In this document: positions 61,783 through 64,000 of the stretch, one piece after another
How positions within the stretch are numbered: position 1 is the first letter of the stretch
Layout: each line of letters begins with the position of its first letter
Assembly: GCF_008831285.2 (NCBI RefSeq)
Contig: NC_045140.1
Coordinates: 27,112,131-27,176,130 of the forward strand
DNA: 64,000 bases
DNA from: Nymphaea colorata
Taxonomy: Eukaryota > Streptophyta > Magnoliopsida > Nymphaeales > Nymphaeaceae
Direction of reading: 5' to 3'
Made by a program: the position numbers and the translations under genes
The notes under the pieces: model-generated
The model's database searches: none
Told to the model about the DNA's origin: nothing
What the model saw: only the letters and a program-made list of their open reading frames with translations

Positions 61783-63379
61783 CAGGATCATATTGCAAGC
61801 CATGTTCATCCAAATAAATGCACCTATCTTTTTTTTTTTTTCTCTATAGGAAACCACCTTCTGCATGAAATTCCTAAAGCAATACCCTTATGCCTCAAAG
61901 GTTCTAACTTTCTTTAGGGTCTGGGTAGACATATGGTACATTCTTATACTCAGATGTTGGAAGCATGAGCTACCTTGCCACCAGTTTGCCCTGCACCCAA
62001 CCGCACATATCTTAAAAGGCTATATGCTGAGGGTTGATGCCCCCCATGGCTGAAAATTAAAATCTACAGCAGGTGGAAGCAGAAATGGGTGTTTGTTTGT
62101 ACGATTCTAAGCAAGAAATTTTAACCTCTCGAGTTATGACGTTGGGTCCAACCATAGATCAAGTGGAGCATGACAGACCTGTGGTTATAGTCAGACATCG
62201 GCGAAAGATATGGCTAAGAACACATCAATGACATGCACAAGAAAGAGGTTGGCTTCTTAAGTTAGTTGTTCAGTGGCTTCGTCATGATGATAAGCCTACT
62301 TTGATCATGTTCGACGCAAGCATATGCTTACTCGAAAAAGCAAATCGGCTGTGAACTTCTGTAGTCGGGGTTTCATTGTCGAGCGGATATGGAAGGACAA
62401 CCCCAGAGTGGGATCCATCCTCATCAGATTTGAAATCTTTGCATGGAACAAAACTGGGTCTGCAGCCTAACCCAATCTTATATACCAACCAAGAAAAGGG
62501 GGAGGGAGAGAACGAGAGGTTTTTCTTTGTCTAGGAAAAAGCTGGAAAGTTTTTGCTCCTTTGATCTACTTGCTGCGCACCTCAAATTGAAAACACCTTT
62601 TTTATGGGTTTCCTCTCCCTTGCCATCCGCGAGGTTTCAGACCAACCAAAAGTCCAGAAAACATATTCAAGTTTTTGATGCGCCTGGTGAAGTTTGAAAA
62701 ACAAATTAAAGCATCGACAGTTTAAACTAGAAACTTTTCCAGCTGAAAAGAGTGCATATTTAATCTGCTTGGTACTGGAAAGGACACCGATAACTGCTGT
62801 GGTACTATAAAATAAAAGTTAAGTTTTCCTCACCGTAGCTTTATAAGATTTTTCTGTTCTGGCAAAGCTTTATCTAAGTGGTTTCATACTGCTTCTACTG
62901 TTCAAGATTTTCATGCCTAGAAAAATCTAGTTCGCTAACACATATACTTTCGTTCTTCTAATGAATGTTTTGACAACTTACTGAAAAATATGCATCATCA
63001 ATCGGTCTCTTTCTAAGGTTAGACTGAGATGACCATGATGCCACTTAAATTAGACAAGCAGAGAACTTGAGCAGCTAGCTAGAGTCTACCGATAGCTAGT
63101 TACACCCAAGAGCAGACACAAAGGAAACAGCCACACCCGACTATACAACGCGGGCTGGAAAAGCATCAGATCAGACTGAAACGATGTCATGGACGGGACT
63201 TTTGAAATAATAGTTAGGTAGTAACATGATGTTTGAAGGAGGTGGATGCAAGGTATCCGTAGGTCTCCATCCTGTGAATGCTACCAATTTTTCCAGTGAA
63301 ATATCGATGAAATTTAATACCGGAATCATGTCACTTCCAAAGCTCTTTTATTTATTGTTTGCTTTCAATCCTCCAAATC

Positions 63380-63537
63380 GAGAGAGAGAGAGAGAGAAAG
63401 ATATGATAAAGTTTTTCATTTACAAAAGAAACGTGATACCTATTGCCCGCTAGACTTGTGTTCAGTGCGCTACAGAGAGAGAGAGAGATAGAGAGATATG
63501 ATGAAAGTTTACATATTTACAAAGGAAACGTGATACC
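63380..63537. repeat. Duplicated module with GA microsatellite and conserved tail
   Basis: GA runs at 63380-63396 and 63473-63488 are each followed by a GATATGAT(A/G)AAAGTTT-like stretch and then AAACGTGATACC (63429 and 63526), an offset of about 97 bases. Confidence 0.85.
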
Positions 63538-64000
63538 CTACTTGGGAATTAAAGTTTATGCTGCAAGTAGGTTGGATTTTGGTATGGGGCTGTGTAGAGG
63601 GAGAGGGTTAAGTTCCAAGCCTTCAAGATGGCAGTGCGGTACAGGTGCTCAACAGATGAAAGCACTCCAAGTTTTGGCTCACAACAGAAAAAAACACAAA
63701 AGTCGGACTATGATTACTAGTGTGACAGCCACAGCTAGCCTTATTATAAGAGACTGTCCCGCATGCTTTTGGACCGGATCTCCGAAGTTTAGCGGCGTTG
63801 CTGCCCACTCATCTGTACCCTTTCTAAGATTAACTAATTAAATTTAGTAAGGTCCACGATTTGCACCATCTATGCAAAGTCTGAGACGAAGGTGGATCGT
63901 CACTTTTTCGGTGAAATTTGACTGCATCTCATCATTTTTTCCCTTTCTTTTGTCCCTTTATAAAGTTACCAACTCTGCTGCTTTTTTGATTTGATTGCTG

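Larger units (their letters stand above)
59661..64000. other. Right-hand region without a recognised gene
   Basis: After the FANCL 3' UTR the DNA has a poly(C) tract (59844-59862), a 100-codon frame at 59947-60249 with no family match, a 56-bp tandem duplication (61671-61782) and a duplicated GA-repeat module (63380-63537). No exon could be supported on either strand. Confidence 0.45.

Overview
This is nuclear DNA from a flowering plant. The genes are interrupted by GT-AG introns, some of them kilobases long, and gene space is sparse: about seven protein-coding genes in 64 kb. AT-rich intergenic DNA and introns carry microsatellites, a decayed LINE and MITE-like elements. Every recognised gene belongs to a plant family. 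The GC-rich coding exons of the BZR1-type and PEX11 genes and the MTSG-type N-terminus recall monocots or an early-diverging angiosperm, but I cannot name the species.

Layout, left to right. (1) 1072-3687, minus: the 5' part of an MFS transporter gene that runs off the left edge. (2) 13489-14752, plus: a two-exon BES1/BZR1-family transcription factor of brassinosteroid signalling. (3) 20321-35120, minus: a complete 16-exon cytosolic Xaa-Pro aminopeptidase P (APP1). (4) 35808-37148: a 5'-truncated, frameshifted LINE reverse transcriptase. (5) 38216-39001, plus: an intronless PEX11 peroxisome-proliferation protein. (6) 43525-43851, plus: a small VQ-motif protein with a W-box cluster upstream. 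(7) 46143-46738, minus: a three-exon EPF-like cysteine-rich secreted peptide. (8) 49524-59660, plus: a complete 12-exon FANCL E3 ubiquitin ligase with an E2F-type palindrome just before its start. The remainder, 59661-64000, has no recognisable gene.

The genes do not form a pathway. They are ordinary plant nuclear genes, and exon joins were chosen from reading-frame phase, GT/AG sites and family similarity. The strongest large-scale signal is microsynteny. The MFS, BZR1-homologue and APP1 genes resemble Arabidopsis loci that I recall lying next to one another on chromosome 4 (At4g36790, At4g36780, At4g36760). I found no previously undescribed multi-gene system. The most useful leads are regulatory or structural: a microsatellite-filled BZR1 intron whose retention would give a DNA-binding-domain-only protein, the E2F and W-box sites, a CpG/G-box-rich island without a gene, and a hAT-type MITE with a perfect target-site duplication.
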